From positions 1-64,000 of the forward strand of contig CASEER010000003.1 in NCBI GenBank assembly GCA_949287085.1: a stretch of DNA of 64,000 bases, read 5' to 3'. The translations under genes and the position numbers were made by a program. This document shows positions 33,577 to 41,934 of the stretch, in pieces; positions within the stretch are counted from its first letter, which is position 1, and the number at the start of each line of letters is the position of its first letter. The notes beneath the pieces were generated by a model, which did no database searches, was not told the DNA's origin, and saw nothing but the letters and a program-made list of their open reading frames with translations. The DNA comes from an uncultured Coriobacteriaceae bacterium (GTDB lineage Bacteria > Actinomycetota > Coriobacteriia > Coriobacteriales > Coriobacteriaceae).

Positions 33577-34653
33577 CTAGAACTGCTCCAAGAAACGCAT
33601 GTCGCCGGTCATCAGCGTGCGCAGGTCGGGCAGGTCGTAACGCAGCGCTGCGACGCGCTCCACGCCGATGCCAAACGCAAAGCCGGTGTAGCGCTCCGGG
33701 TCAACGCCGCAGTTAATGAGCACGTTAGGATCGATCATGCCGCAGCCCAGAATCTCAATCCAGCCGCTGTGCTTGCAGAAGCTGCAGCCCTTGCCGCCGC
33801 ACACGTGACACGACACATCGAGCTCGCAGCTGGGCTCGGTGAAGGGGAAGAAGTGCGGGCGGTAGCGTGTCTGGCGGTCCTTGCCAAACATGGCGCGCGC
33901 AAAGTAGTCAAGCGTGCCCTTGAGGTCGCCAAACGTGATGCCCTCGTCCACTACAATGCCCTCGACCTGGTTGAACTGCGGCAGGTGGCAGGCGTCGGCG
34001 GTGTCCGGACGGTACACGGTGCCGGGCACGATGGCATAGATGGGCGGCTGCTGGTGCTCCATGATGTGAACCTGCGCGCCCGAGGTCTGCGTGCGCAGGA
34101 GCACGTCGGACTCGCCATGCGCGTGCTCCTCAGGGTGCGCCACGGAGCCGGGCGCGTTGTCGACCACGTAGAACGTATCGCGCGCGGAGCGGCTCGGATG
34201 GTCCATGGGCGCATTGAGCGCGGTGAAGTTATAGTACGAGGTCTCGACCTGCGGACCGCTCTCCACGGTGTAGCCGATGCCGCAGAACACGTCCTCGATC
34301 TCTTCCTTGATCTGGTTGATGAGGTGCTGGTGGCCGATCGTGGGGCGCGCGCCGGGCAGCGTGACATCCACAGCCTCGGTTGCCATGAGCTCGCTCATGA
34401 CCTGGCGCTTGAGGTCGCCGGCTGCGCGCTCGATGAGCGACTCGGCCATGCGACGCAGCTCGTTGGCGCGCTTGCCCAGCACGGGGCGCTCCTCCGGCGC
34501 CACCTTGCCCATCATGTGCATGACCTGCGTAATCTCGCCCTTGCGGCCGAGCAGCGCCACGCGGGCCTCTTCAAGCTTTTTGGCATCCGTCGCGGCGGCG
34601 ATCATGCCCTGGGCGCGCTCTTGCAACGCGTCAAGATCGTCAATGAGACTCAT
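33577..34653 (-). CDS. pheS: Phenylalanine--tRNA ligase alpha subunit
   Basis: This 358-residue catalytic subunit has an N-terminal coiled coil, class II motif 1 near LINQIKEEIEDVFCGIGY, motif 2 around GTVYRPDTADACHLPQFNQ, and motif 3 near the C-terminus (GFAFGIGVERVAALRY). The zinc-type Cys cluster of many bacterial alpha subunits is present (CHVCGGKGCSFC). I use the ATG at 34653 with GGAAGG upstream; the frame is open nine codons earlier. A T-box leader lies directly upstream. Confidence 0.97.
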   Translation of the reverse strand: MSLIDDLDALQERAQGMIAAATDAKKLEEARVALLGRKGEITQVMHMMGKVAPEERPVLGKRANELRRMAESLIERAAGDLKRQVMSELMATEAVDVTLPGARPTIGHQHLINQIKEEIEDVFCGIGYTVESGPQVETSYYNFTALNAPMDHPSRSARDTFYVVDNAPGSVAHPEEHAHGESDVLLRTQTSGAQVHIMEHQQPPIYAIVPGTVYRPDTADACHLPQFNQVEGIVVDEGITFGDLKGTLDYFARAMFGKDRQTRYRPHFFPFTEPSCELDVSCHVCGGKGCSFCKHSGWIEILGCGMIDPNVLINCGVDPERYTGFAFGIGVERVAALRYDLPDLRTLMTGDMRFLEQF

Positions 34654-34697
34654 GTGCTTCCTTCCTGTCGATGCGCCGCGCGGCACCGTCGCGCGAC

Positions 34698-35030
34698 AAA
34701 AAATCCGTCCCTGAGCTGCTTGCTCAAGGACGGATGCAATTCCGCGGTACCACCTTGGTTGGCTGCGGGATGTCTGCCCCGCATACCCTCTTTGGCCTGA
34801 TGTCGCCCAGGCGGCGGCTTCCCTACTCAGCTCGTTGAGACAACGGTGCCGGGCTTGTTTGCCCCGTTTGCTGCCCCGGCGACGGACACGAGACCCCGGC
34901 GCCGTTATGCCGTTCAGGTTGCTGCTCGGGAGTGAACTCGGAGCCTCATCGCAACGGGTGGGCTTTCAGCCGGTGACCCTCCCTCTCTGAGCCGCGACAC
35001 GCGAGGCGCCAACCTCTCCGTCAACGCATT
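34698..35030 (-). promoter_or_regulatory. T-box leader controlling pheS-pheT
   Basis: The T-box sequence AAGGTGGTACCGCGGA is read on the minus strand at 34756-34741. It is followed by an intrinsic terminator with stem ATCCGTCC/GGACGGAT (34735-34728 with 34710-34703) and TTTTTT. Upstream is about 270 bases of folded leader. A TTC triplet followed by A at 34936-34934, in the context GAGTTCACTC, is a plausible phenylalanine specifier. Uncharged tRNA-Phe would bind and prevent termination. A TATCAT at 35043-35038 may be the -10. The remaining bases to 35292 are G/C-rich with short GGCGCGG repeats and nothing else identified. Confidence 0.93.
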
Positions 35031-35292
35031 GGCCGCTATGATAGCACATTGCGGGCAACGCGCGGCATTACATGGGAAAAAGCCTAGCGGGTGCGGCGGT
35101 CTCGACATTCGGGCGCAACGGCTCTGGCGCGGGCGCGGCGGGTGCGGCGGCCTTGGTGCGCGGGCGCGGCGCGGCGGGCCTCAATGTTGCAATGCTTGGC
35201 CTCCAAATCCCTGAACTTGTGCAACACTGTGCGGTATGCGCCATCGTCGGAGCACGCCACGCGGCGACACCCCCCCTGCGAAAGGAGAACGC

Positions 35293-36801
35293 ATGTCTAC
35301 CAAAACGGCAGTATCCCAGCTTAGGCGTCTAGAGCGCGACCTGTGGATGCGCACCTACCTCATGGGCATCTTGGAGTTTGACGGCGAGACGCAGGCGCCG
35401 CCCAAGGGGGCAGCAGCCCGCGCCGAGGCCATGGGCGCGCTTGCCGGCGAGTACCACGAGGCGCTCACGAGCACCGAAGCGCAGGAGCTCGTAGCGCTGC
35501 TGCAAGAAGCCGCCGCGAACGGTGAGCTAGACGAGCCAGCAGCCACCGAGCTCCGTGTGCTCGCGCGCGAGCAACACGAAGCCGTGGCCATTCCCACGGA
35601 AGAAGCCGCCGCGTGGTCGCAGCTTACGAGCGAGGCGAACGCTGTCTGGCACCAGGCAAAACTCGCCAACGATTGGGCCGCGTTTGAGCCGTACGTTGAC
35701 CGCATTCTCAAGACGCTCAAGCGCCATGCCGCCTATATTGACCCCACGCGCGACCCCTACGACGTATGGCTTGACCAATACGAGCGCGGCATGGACGCCG
35801 CCGCCTACGACCGCTTCTTTGCGCAGGTCAAGGCCACGGTGGTGCCGCTCGTTCACGAAATTGGCACCCGCCCGCAGCCCGAGGCGAGCTTTCTTTCCGC
35901 CCGCGTGCCCGAGGCCGTGCAACTTGATATTGCGCGCGAGCTCATGGACGTGGTGGGGCTTGATCCCCAGGCGAGCGTCCTCGCGTGCGTCGAGCATCCC
36001 TTCACCAACGGCATGGCACCCGGCGACGTGCGCATTACCACGCACATATATGAAAACAACCTGCTGAGCAACGTGTTTTCGGTTATCCACGAGGCCGGTC
36101 ACGCCATCTACGAGCAAAACGTTGACCCTGTGTACGCGTACACCGTGCTGGGCACCGGCTCGACCATGGGCATTCACGAGAGCCAGTCGCGCTTCTTCGA
36201 GAACATCGTGGGTCGCTCGCGCGCGTTTATGGATCCGCTGCTTGCGGTGCTGCGTCGCCACGCGCCCGAGGTCTACGGCAACGTTTCTGCCGACCAGCTC
36301 TACCGCGCGGCAAACATTGCCCTGCCGCAACTCATACGCACCGAGGCCGACGAGCTCACCTACCCCTTGCACATCATGATCCGCTACGACATCGAGCGCA
36401 TGCTTTTTGCGGGCGAAGCCACCGCACACGACATCCCCGCGTTGTGGAACAAGTACACCAAGGAATACCTGGGGCTTGAGGTGCCCACCGACACCGTTGG
36501 GTGCTTGCAGGACACGCATTGGTCGGGCGGCAGCTTTGGGTACTTCCCGAGCTATGCGCTTGGCAGCGCATACGGCGCGCAGATGGCGCCCGCCATGGCC
36601 GCAGACGGGGTGGACCTGGATGCCGCCTGTGCGGCGGGCGATCTTGAACCGGTGCGCGGCTGGCTACGCGAGAAGATCTGGCGTTGGGGCGCCGGCAAGG
36701 ACGCACCCGAGCTTATCCAAGGCGCGTGCGGCGCACCGTTTGACGCCACGTTCTACTGCGACTACCTGCACCACAAATTCAGCGATCTGTACGGGCTGTA
36801 A
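35293..36801 (+). CDS. M32-family metallocarboxypeptidase
   Basis: This 502-residue enzyme of the Taq carboxypeptidase family removes C-terminal residues from peptides in the cytoplasm. The zinc motif HEAGH is at residues 266-270, followed by the family signatures MGIHESQSRFFEN and a C-terminal GYFPSYALGSAYGAQ. Length is normal for the family. The ATG at 35293 has AAAGGAG upstream; the open frame begins 57 bases earlier without a site. It appears monocistronic and is followed by the palindromic element copy B and a terminator. Confidence 0.95.
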   Translation: MSTKTAVSQLRRLERDLWMRTYLMGILEFDGETQAPPKGAAARAEAMGALAGEYHEALTSTEAQELVALLQEAAANGELDEPAATELRVLAREQHEAVAIPTEEAAAWSQLTSEANAVWHQAKLANDWAAFEPYVDRILKTLKRHAAYIDPTRDPYDVWLDQYERGMDAAAYDRFFAQVKATVVPLVHEIGTRPQPEASFLSARVPEAVQLDIARELMDVVGLDPQASVLACVEHPFTNGMAPGDVRITTHIYENNLLSNVFSVIHEAGHAIYEQNVDPVYAYTVLGTGSTMGIHESQSRFFENIVGRSRAFMDPLLAVLRRHAPEVYGNVSADQLYRAANIALPQLIRTEADELTYPLHIMIRYDIERMLFAGEATAHDIPALWNKYTKEYLGLEVPTDTVGCLQDTHWSGGSFGYFPSYALGSAYGAQMAPAMAADGVDLDAACAAGDLEPVRGWLREKIWRWGAGKDAPELIQGACGAPFDATFYCDYLHHKFSDLYGL

Positions 36802-36991
36802 GCGCGGGGCGTCAGCAGCAGCAACGGCAGCATTCCAACGGAAGTGCGCCGTTATCATAAGCGCAGCAACCGCCACGCGCTGCATGCCCAGGCTCACGCC
36901 GCTGAACGAACTCGACGCGCTACAGGGCTATGCCAACGCAGAGATCCCTTCGGCGCGTGCCGCGGTTTCAGCGACATGCACTGCTCTCAGA

Positions 36992-37153
36992 TGGCCAAAA
37001 ATTGCAGTGCTAGGTTTTTTTACTTGGAGTTTCATGGTGCGGTTTCGGCACCGCGCAGGTAGCGGGCTATGCACGGGGCCTTATACCAGCCCCGTGGCGA
37101 AACCGCACCAGCATACGCGAGAAGAAAAAACCTAGTACTGAAATTTTTGGCCA
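36992..37153. repeat. 162-bp palindromic element, copy B
   Basis: Bounded by TGGCCA on both sides and the same 162-bp length as copy A. The outer arms are TGCAGTGCTAGGTTTTTT and AAAAAACCTAGTACTG; inside, TGGTGCGGTTTCG pairs with CGAAACCGCACCA and ACGGGGC with GCCCCGT. Only the outer 20-30 bases resemble copy A; the inner stem sequences differ but stay complementary. It lies 190 bases after the M32 gene. The palindrome extends outward as CTCAGATGGCCA / TGGCCATCTGAG. The rest of the 456-base gap holds a terminator and no gene. Confidence 0.85.
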
Positions 37154-37177
37154 TCTGAGCGCGCGCCAGACTAAAAG

Positions 37178-37212
37178 AGCCGCGAAGAGCACATTGCCCT
37201 TCGCGGCTTTTT
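37178..37212. terminator. Bidirectional terminator between the M32 gene and cstA
   Basis: A perfect 10-bp stem AGCCGCGAAG/CTTCGCGGCT with an 11-base loop, TTTTT on the plus strand and TTTT on the minus strand. It sits 46 bases beyond the cstA stop. Confidence 0.9.
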
Positions 37213-37257
37213 GAATGATAAAACCTATCTGAGCGGTTTCATCAATGCAAACGGGCG

Positions 37258-39096
37258 CTACGCCTGAGTCTTGGCGCCGTCGGCAGGGGCCTCAGCGCGC
37301 TCGCCGTGGCCATAGTGGGCCTTGCCCATCTGCGACCACTCGGGCTCCTCGTCGGGGATGGAGCCGGCCTTCTTGGTGAAGAACTCCTTGAGGCAGTTGT
37401 AAGCAACAAAGATACCCAGGATCACGATGAGGATCGCGAACACAAGCTGCAGACCCGATGTTGCGATCACGGTCATGCCGCCCGCGCTCAGCGCGTTCAC
37501 GCAGCCGATGATGCTCTGCACGAGCGAGGTGAACGTGCACGCCAGCAGGAACACCACGGGCACATAGAGCATGAAGCCCTTGCGGCCGGTGCACTTGCAG
37601 AACACCGCGAGCGTGATCATGGTCATACCGCCGAGCAGCTGGTTGGACGCACCAAAGAGCGGCCAGATGTTGTTATAGCCACCAAAGGCAAGCGCGAAGC
37701 CCAGCGCAAGCGTCAGCACGGTGGAAACCCAGGTGTTGGAGAAGAACTTGGCAGCACCGGTGGACTCGGCCTGAACGTCCTCGGCAGCGTCGTCGCCCTT
37801 GGCAAAGAACTCCTGGAAGGACAGGCGACCAATGCGCGCCACGGCGTCAACCGAGGTGAGCGCGAGCGCCGACACACACATCGTCATGAACACGGTGGAA
37901 AGGGTGGCGGGCATACCAAAGGCCATCATGCCGCGGGCAACGCCCTGCGAGAAGATCTGGAACGGCGTACCGGTGAGCGCACCGCCGGCACCGCTCGTGT
38001 TGATGGTCGTGAACATGATGGCGGCCACCACGATGGCGAGCACGCCCACGAAGGACTCGAGCACCATGGCGCCGTAGCCCACGACGACCATGTCCTGTTC
38101 CTTTTCGACCTGCTTAGAGGAGGTGTTAGACGAAACGAGGCTGTGGAAACCAGAGAGCGCGCCGCATGCGACGGACACAAAGAGCAGCGGGAACAGGTAG
38201 CTGCCCTTAGCGGCGAGCGCCGAGATGTCGGCAACCATGGGGGCGGTCATCGTAGCCTGGCCATTGGCGCCGAGCACAAACACGCCCAGCACAGCGCATA
38301 CGATCATGACGATCATCATGATGCTCGTGAGGTAGTCACGCGGCTGCTTGAGGGTCTGGATGGGCATAGCCGCAGCAAAGAGCAGGTACACACCAATAAC
38401 AGCAAACCAGCCATACTTGCTCAGGTATACGGGGAACTGCATGCCCACGGCAAACATGAGCACAAAGAGCACCACGGCGAGCACGAGCTCTTTCCAACCG
38501 GAGAGCTCGAACTTGCGGTTGATCCAGCCAAACGCGATTGCCACAAAGGTGAAGAGGATCGAGATGGTGCCCGCGGCGCCGCCAGCGTAAGAGGCCGCAG
38601 CGTCCACGGTGCCGTCCGCCGCAAAGGTGGCCTGGAAGGTGCCCGCAACCATGTCCACAAAGGCAGCGATCACGATGATGGTAAAGAGCCAGCTAAAGAG
38701 CAGGAACAGGCGACGACCCGTGCGACCAATGTACTTCTCGATGAGCTGCGCGAGCGACTTACCGTTGTTCTTCACGCTGGCATAGAGCGCGCCAAAGTCG
38801 TGCACGGCGCCAAAGAAGATGCCGCCCACGAGCACCCACAGCAGCACCGGGAGCCAGCCAAACATCATCGCCGCGATGGTACCCGTAACCGGGCCCGCGC
38901 CGCAGATCGAGCTGAACTGGTGCGAAAACGCCGTAAAGCACGAGGCGGGCGAGAAGTTCTTGCCGTCCTCCATGCGCTTGGCAGGTGTGAGGGCCTCGCG
39001 ATCGATGCCCCAGGTTTTGGCCAGCCAGCGACCATACACGAGGTAGCCGGCGGCGAGCACCACCGCAGCAACTACAACGACAACCATTCCGTTCAT
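37258..39096 (-). CDS. cstA: CstA carbon-starvation-type transporter
   Basis: This is a 612-residue polytopic membrane protein with about sixteen hydrophobic helices. The N-terminal CstA motifs are clear (GRWLAKTWGID, TAFSHQFSSICGAGPVTGT, GGIFFGAVHDFGALYAS), and a short CstA C-terminal domain follows. CstA-family proteins import peptides or pyruvate. The start is the ATG at 39096 with AAGGAA upstream; an earlier in-frame start has no site. Expression is probably controlled at a long leader (39198-39314) and a promoter at 39391-39419. Confidence 0.94.
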   Translation of the reverse strand: MNGMVVVVVAAVVLAAGYLVYGRWLAKTWGIDREALTPAKRMEDGKNFSPASCFTAFSHQFSSICGAGPVTGTIAAMMFGWLPVLLWVLVGGIFFGAVHDFGALYASVKNNGKSLAQLIEKYIGRTGRRLFLLFSWLFTIIVIAAFVDMVAGTFQATFAADGTVDAAASYAGGAAGTISILFTFVAIAFGWINRKFELSGWKELVLAVVLFVLMFAVGMQFPVYLSKYGWFAVIGVYLLFAAAMPIQTLKQPRDYLTSIMMIVMIVCAVLGVFVLGANGQATMTAPMVADISALAAKGSYLFPLLFVSVACGALSGFHSLVSSNTSSKQVEKEQDMVVVGYGAMVLESFVGVLAIVVAAIMFTTINTSGAGGALTGTPFQIFSQGVARGMMAFGMPATLSTVFMTMCVSALALTSVDAVARIGRLSFQEFFAKGDDAAEDVQAESTGAAKFFSNTWVSTVLTLALGFALAFGGYNNIWPLFGASNQLLGGMTMITLAVFCKCTGRKGFMLYVPVVFLLACTFTSLVQSIIGCVNALSAGGMTVIATSGLQLVFAILIVILGIFVAYNCLKEFFTKKAGSIPDEEPEWSQMGKAHYGHGERAEAPADGAKTQA

Positions 39097-39197
39097 GACA
39101 AATTCCTTCCTACGGGCTCCCCCATGACGATGCGATCTACGTACGCGCGCCGTCGTGCGCATCGACGACGTGCCTTCGCGCAAGCGCGGGCAGATAC

Positions 39198-39314
39198 AAA
39201 AAACGAGGGCCATCGATATACGACGGCCCTCGTCAAGCAGCCGCCCGCGAAGAGCGCGGGCTGGCGATATCCAACCCGCGCTAGCTAATTACCTCACCCG
39301 AAATTAGTAGGTAA
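39198..39314 (-). promoter_or_regulatory. Structured leader of cstA with intrinsic terminator
   Basis: Read on the minus strand the leader holds, in order, a TTACCT/AGGTAA hairpin (39314-39289), a GCGCGGG/CCCGCGC stem (39281-39254) and a GCCCGCG/CGCGGGC stem (39261-39243). It ends with a terminator stem ACGAGGGCC/GGCCCTCGT (39233-39225 with 39211-39203) plus TTTTTT. The two G/C stems share bases 39255-39260 and exclude each other. The cstA start is still 107 bases away, so the terminator would stop the transcript before the gene. No known riboswitch or T-box motif fits. Confidence 0.65.
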
Positions 39315-39390
39315 GCATGCATCGCAGAGCAACCTTTCGTCCTGTCGAGCGCAGCCCTGTGCTACGGCTCGATGCTGTTAAGCGGTCATG

Positions 39391-39419
39391 ATTGTGTCGC
39401 TTTAGTTAAGTGGAGTCAA
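39391..39419 (-). promoter_or_regulatory. Promoter of cstA
   Basis: On the minus strand TTGACT (39419-39414), 17 bases, then CACAAT (39396-39391). The spacer contains ACTTAACTAAAG, whose complement CTTTAGTTAAGT recurs at 62468-62479. The predicted leader is about 290 bases. Downstream of kef the remaining 97 bases hold nothing identifiable. Confidence 0.65.
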
Positions 39420-39516
39420 GTTTGTTACCAACGTGTTGCAAGATGACGCCTTGTCAAGCAAACGGGACGCAAAGCACACATGGAGGCTGCCTCCCGCTTG
39501 CGGCCTTTAGGGGCTT

Positions 39517-41520
39517 TTAGGAAAAGAGGCGCGTGGCGGCCTCGACCTGCTCCGGCGTGCCAATAAGGCCCACTTTGTCGCCCGCGTGCAACGTGGTTTG
39601 CGCGTCAATGAAGAGCATCACATCGTCGTCGCGCCGCAACGCCACGGCGTTGGCGCCAGTCTGGGCGCGCAGGTCCAGCTCACCGAGCGTGCGCTCCGCG
39701 GCCGAGCTGCCAGCCTCCACCGTCTTCCACTCCAACTCGACTTCGGACAGCGAGGCCGCCAGGCGCTCAAACGCCCGCCGGCGCGCACCCTGCGCGTTGT
39801 TGCCCAGCGCCTCGTAGTCGCTCGCACGCAGCTCGTTGGCGTAATCCTGAATCTGGCGCGGGGTGTAGCCCAGGTCGATCATAGTGTGCCGCATCAGCTC
39901 GATGCCGCCTTCGAGTTCCGGGCGCACGACCTCGTTGGCGCCCGCGGCCACGAGCGCCGCCAAGCCGTCCTCATCCTCCGCACGCGTCACAATGTGCAGC
40001 TCCGGCGCGATTGCACGGGCTTCGTGCGTGATGGCCTCGGCAGCGGCATCTCCACTGCTTGCAATCACAAGAACGCGCGCCGTGTCCAGGTGCGCGTGCG
40101 CCAGAATCTCGGAGTTGGCAGCGTCGCCCACCAGCACCGAGAGGCCGTCTGCCTCGGCTTCCTCGGCGGTCTCGAGCTCGCGCTCCACCAGCAGGCCGGG
40201 AATTTCCAGGTTCTTGAGCACCTCGGTCACGCACTGGCCCGCGTGGCCATACCCCACCACGACCACGTGGTCATGCAGGTCGTTTTGGGGCGCGGCAAAA
40301 TGGCGCACGTGCCGCTCGTACAGCGCAGCCAGGCGCTCGTGCCCGCGCATCCAATGCTCAATGGGGCCAATCGCCTTGAATACGAACGAGTTAAGTGCAA
40401 TCGAAACCACGGCGCCGCCCAGGATCAACGTGTATTGCTCGGCCGACAAAATGCCCAGCGCCATGCCTGTCTGCCCAATGATGAACGAGAATTCGCCGAT
40501 CTGCGACAGGCCCGCAGCCACGGTGAGCGTGCCGCGCAGCCCCGCAGAAAGCACCACGCCAAGCACCATGTTGATGAACCACTTGCCCACCATAATGAGC
40601 GCCACGAGTGCCACCAGCTCACCCATATGAGCCGCAAGCGTGGTTGGGTTGACCATCATGCCCACCGAGGCAAAGAAGATGATGGAGAAGAGGTCCTTGA
40701 ACGGAATAGCCTCGGCCGCCACGCGGTGCGAAAGCTTGGATCCGCTCACCACCACGCCGGCCAAAAACGCGCCAAGCGCCACCGAGAGGTCAAAGAGCAT
40801 CGAGGCCACCATGGCCGTGCCCAGCGCAATGACCACCACGGCCAGCTGGAAGAGCTCGCTGGGACAAAAACGAGCGATCTTGTTGAGCACCCACGGCAGC
40901 ACGCGCGAGCCCACCACGAGCATGAGCGCCACAAAAACGACCGTCTTAACAAGCGCCTCGGCCAGGCCAAGCGCAAGCTCCGCGCCCGAGACCTCGCCCG
41001 GGCCAAACACCACGGGCAGCACCACCAGAATCACCACGGTGGCAAGGTCTTCCACAATGAGCCAACCCGTGGCCACGCGGCCGCCGTGCGTTTGGTACAG
41101 GCCCGCGTCGGTCAGGTTTTTGATGAGTACCACGGTCGAGGCGATGCTCACCGAGAGGCCCAGCATGACGCCGGCCTCGGCCGACCAGCCAAACGCCAGC
41201 GCCAGCGCGTAGCCCGCGAGCGTGCCCAACACAATTTGCAAAATGGCGCCCGGCACCGCAATGCCTTTGACCTCAAACAGATCCTTGAGCGAAAAATGCA
41301 GGCCGGTGCTGAACATCATGAACATCACGCCGACCTCAGACAGCTGGTTCATGGCGTCCGAATCGCCAATAAAGCCCGGGGTAAAGGGGCTCACCACCAG
41401 GCCGCCTACCAGGTACCCCACAATGGGCGGCAAACGCAGGGCGCGCGCGACCACACCGCCGGCAAACGCCGCGACGAGCGCGAACACAAACGTCATGAGC
41501 AGAATCGTGTCCCCGTGCAT
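39517..41520 (-). CDS. Kef-type monovalent cation:proton antiporter
   Basis: This 667-residue CPA2-family antiporter has an N-terminal membrane domain of about twelve helices (LPPIVGYLVGGLVVSPFTPG at residues 25-45, then GEFSFIIGQTG). A TrkA-N/RCK nucleotide-binding domain starts near residue 415 (VVVVGYGHAGQCVTEVL) and a TrkA-C domain ends the protein (ERTLGELDLRAQTGANAVAL). It would export K+ or Na+ in exchange for protons under redox or nucleotide control. The ATG at 41520 has TAGGAGAT upstream; an earlier in-frame start is less likely. It is divergent from glmU. Confidence 0.92.
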   Translation of the reverse strand: MHGDTILLMTFVFALVAAFAGGVVARALRLPPIVGYLVGGLVVSPFTPGFIGDSDAMNQLSEVGVMFMMFSTGLHFSLKDLFEVKGIAVPGAILQIVLGTLAGYALALAFGWSAEAGVMLGLSVSIASTVVLIKNLTDAGLYQTHGGRVATGWLIVEDLATVVILVVLPVVFGPGEVSGAELALGLAEALVKTVVFVALMLVVGSRVLPWVLNKIARFCPSELFQLAVVVIALGTAMVASMLFDLSVALGAFLAGVVVSGSKLSHRVAAEAIPFKDLFSIIFFASVGMMVNPTTLAAHMGELVALVALIMVGKWFINMVLGVVLSAGLRGTLTVAAGLSQIGEFSFIIGQTGMALGILSAEQYTLILGGAVVSIALNSFVFKAIGPIEHWMRGHERLAALYERHVRHFAAPQNDLHDHVVVVGYGHAGQCVTEVLKNLEIPGLLVERELETAEEAEADGLSVLVGDAANSEILAHAHLDTARVLVIASSGDAAAEAITHEARAIAPELHIVTRAEDEDGLAALVAAGANEVVRPELEGGIELMRHTMIDLGYTPRQIQDYANELRASDYEALGNNAQGARRRAFERLAASLSEVELEWKTVEAGSSAAERTLGELDLRAQTGANAVALRRDDDVMLFIDAQTTLHAGDKVGLIGTPEQVEAATRLFS

Positions 41521-41934
41521 ACATCTCCTATATAAAGCTAAAACGACCACGCACCAGCGGGCCCCACGTCATGTCTGGTTATTGGTCTACCCCAAAACAG
41601 GCCACCTATCCGGCGGAGAGCGCCAAGCCCCGCCAAACATCCGCATTCCTGCGGGCGAGCCGGGGTGCAGCAAGGCGGCGGGGGCAATCAGGGCGGGTCG
41701 TCCGCTCGTTTGTGCGCCTGCATCTGGCAATCGCCCGCATTCCTGCGCATTCGCTGTGGCGTTTGGGCCATCTGGGTGTATGTTGACCCCGCATGCTGGC
41801 GCGCTAAGGTATTATCCAAGGGGTCAGCAGCTCGATTTGAGTCCCTTTCTGAGTGTTGCGCGCCCGCGCAGCCGCGTGAACCGTCTCAAGCCGAGCCTTC
41901 GGCATTTCACGGTACGCGCGAATCGGGGGAGCTC
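41521..41934. other. Divergent gap between kef and glmU
   Basis: A 414-base gap. A possible glmU promoter is TTGACC (41783-41788), 16 bases, TAAGGT (41805-41810), a moderate match. The stretch 41640-41720 is G-rich with no repeat or RNA structure I can name. No gene is visible. Confidence 0.4.

Noticed and set aside
37306-41535. Two plus-strand open frames of about 650 codons (37306-39288 and 39586-41535)
   Set aside because: They mirror cstA and the kef-type gene; translations are His/Arg/Glu-rich with no membrane or domain pattern.
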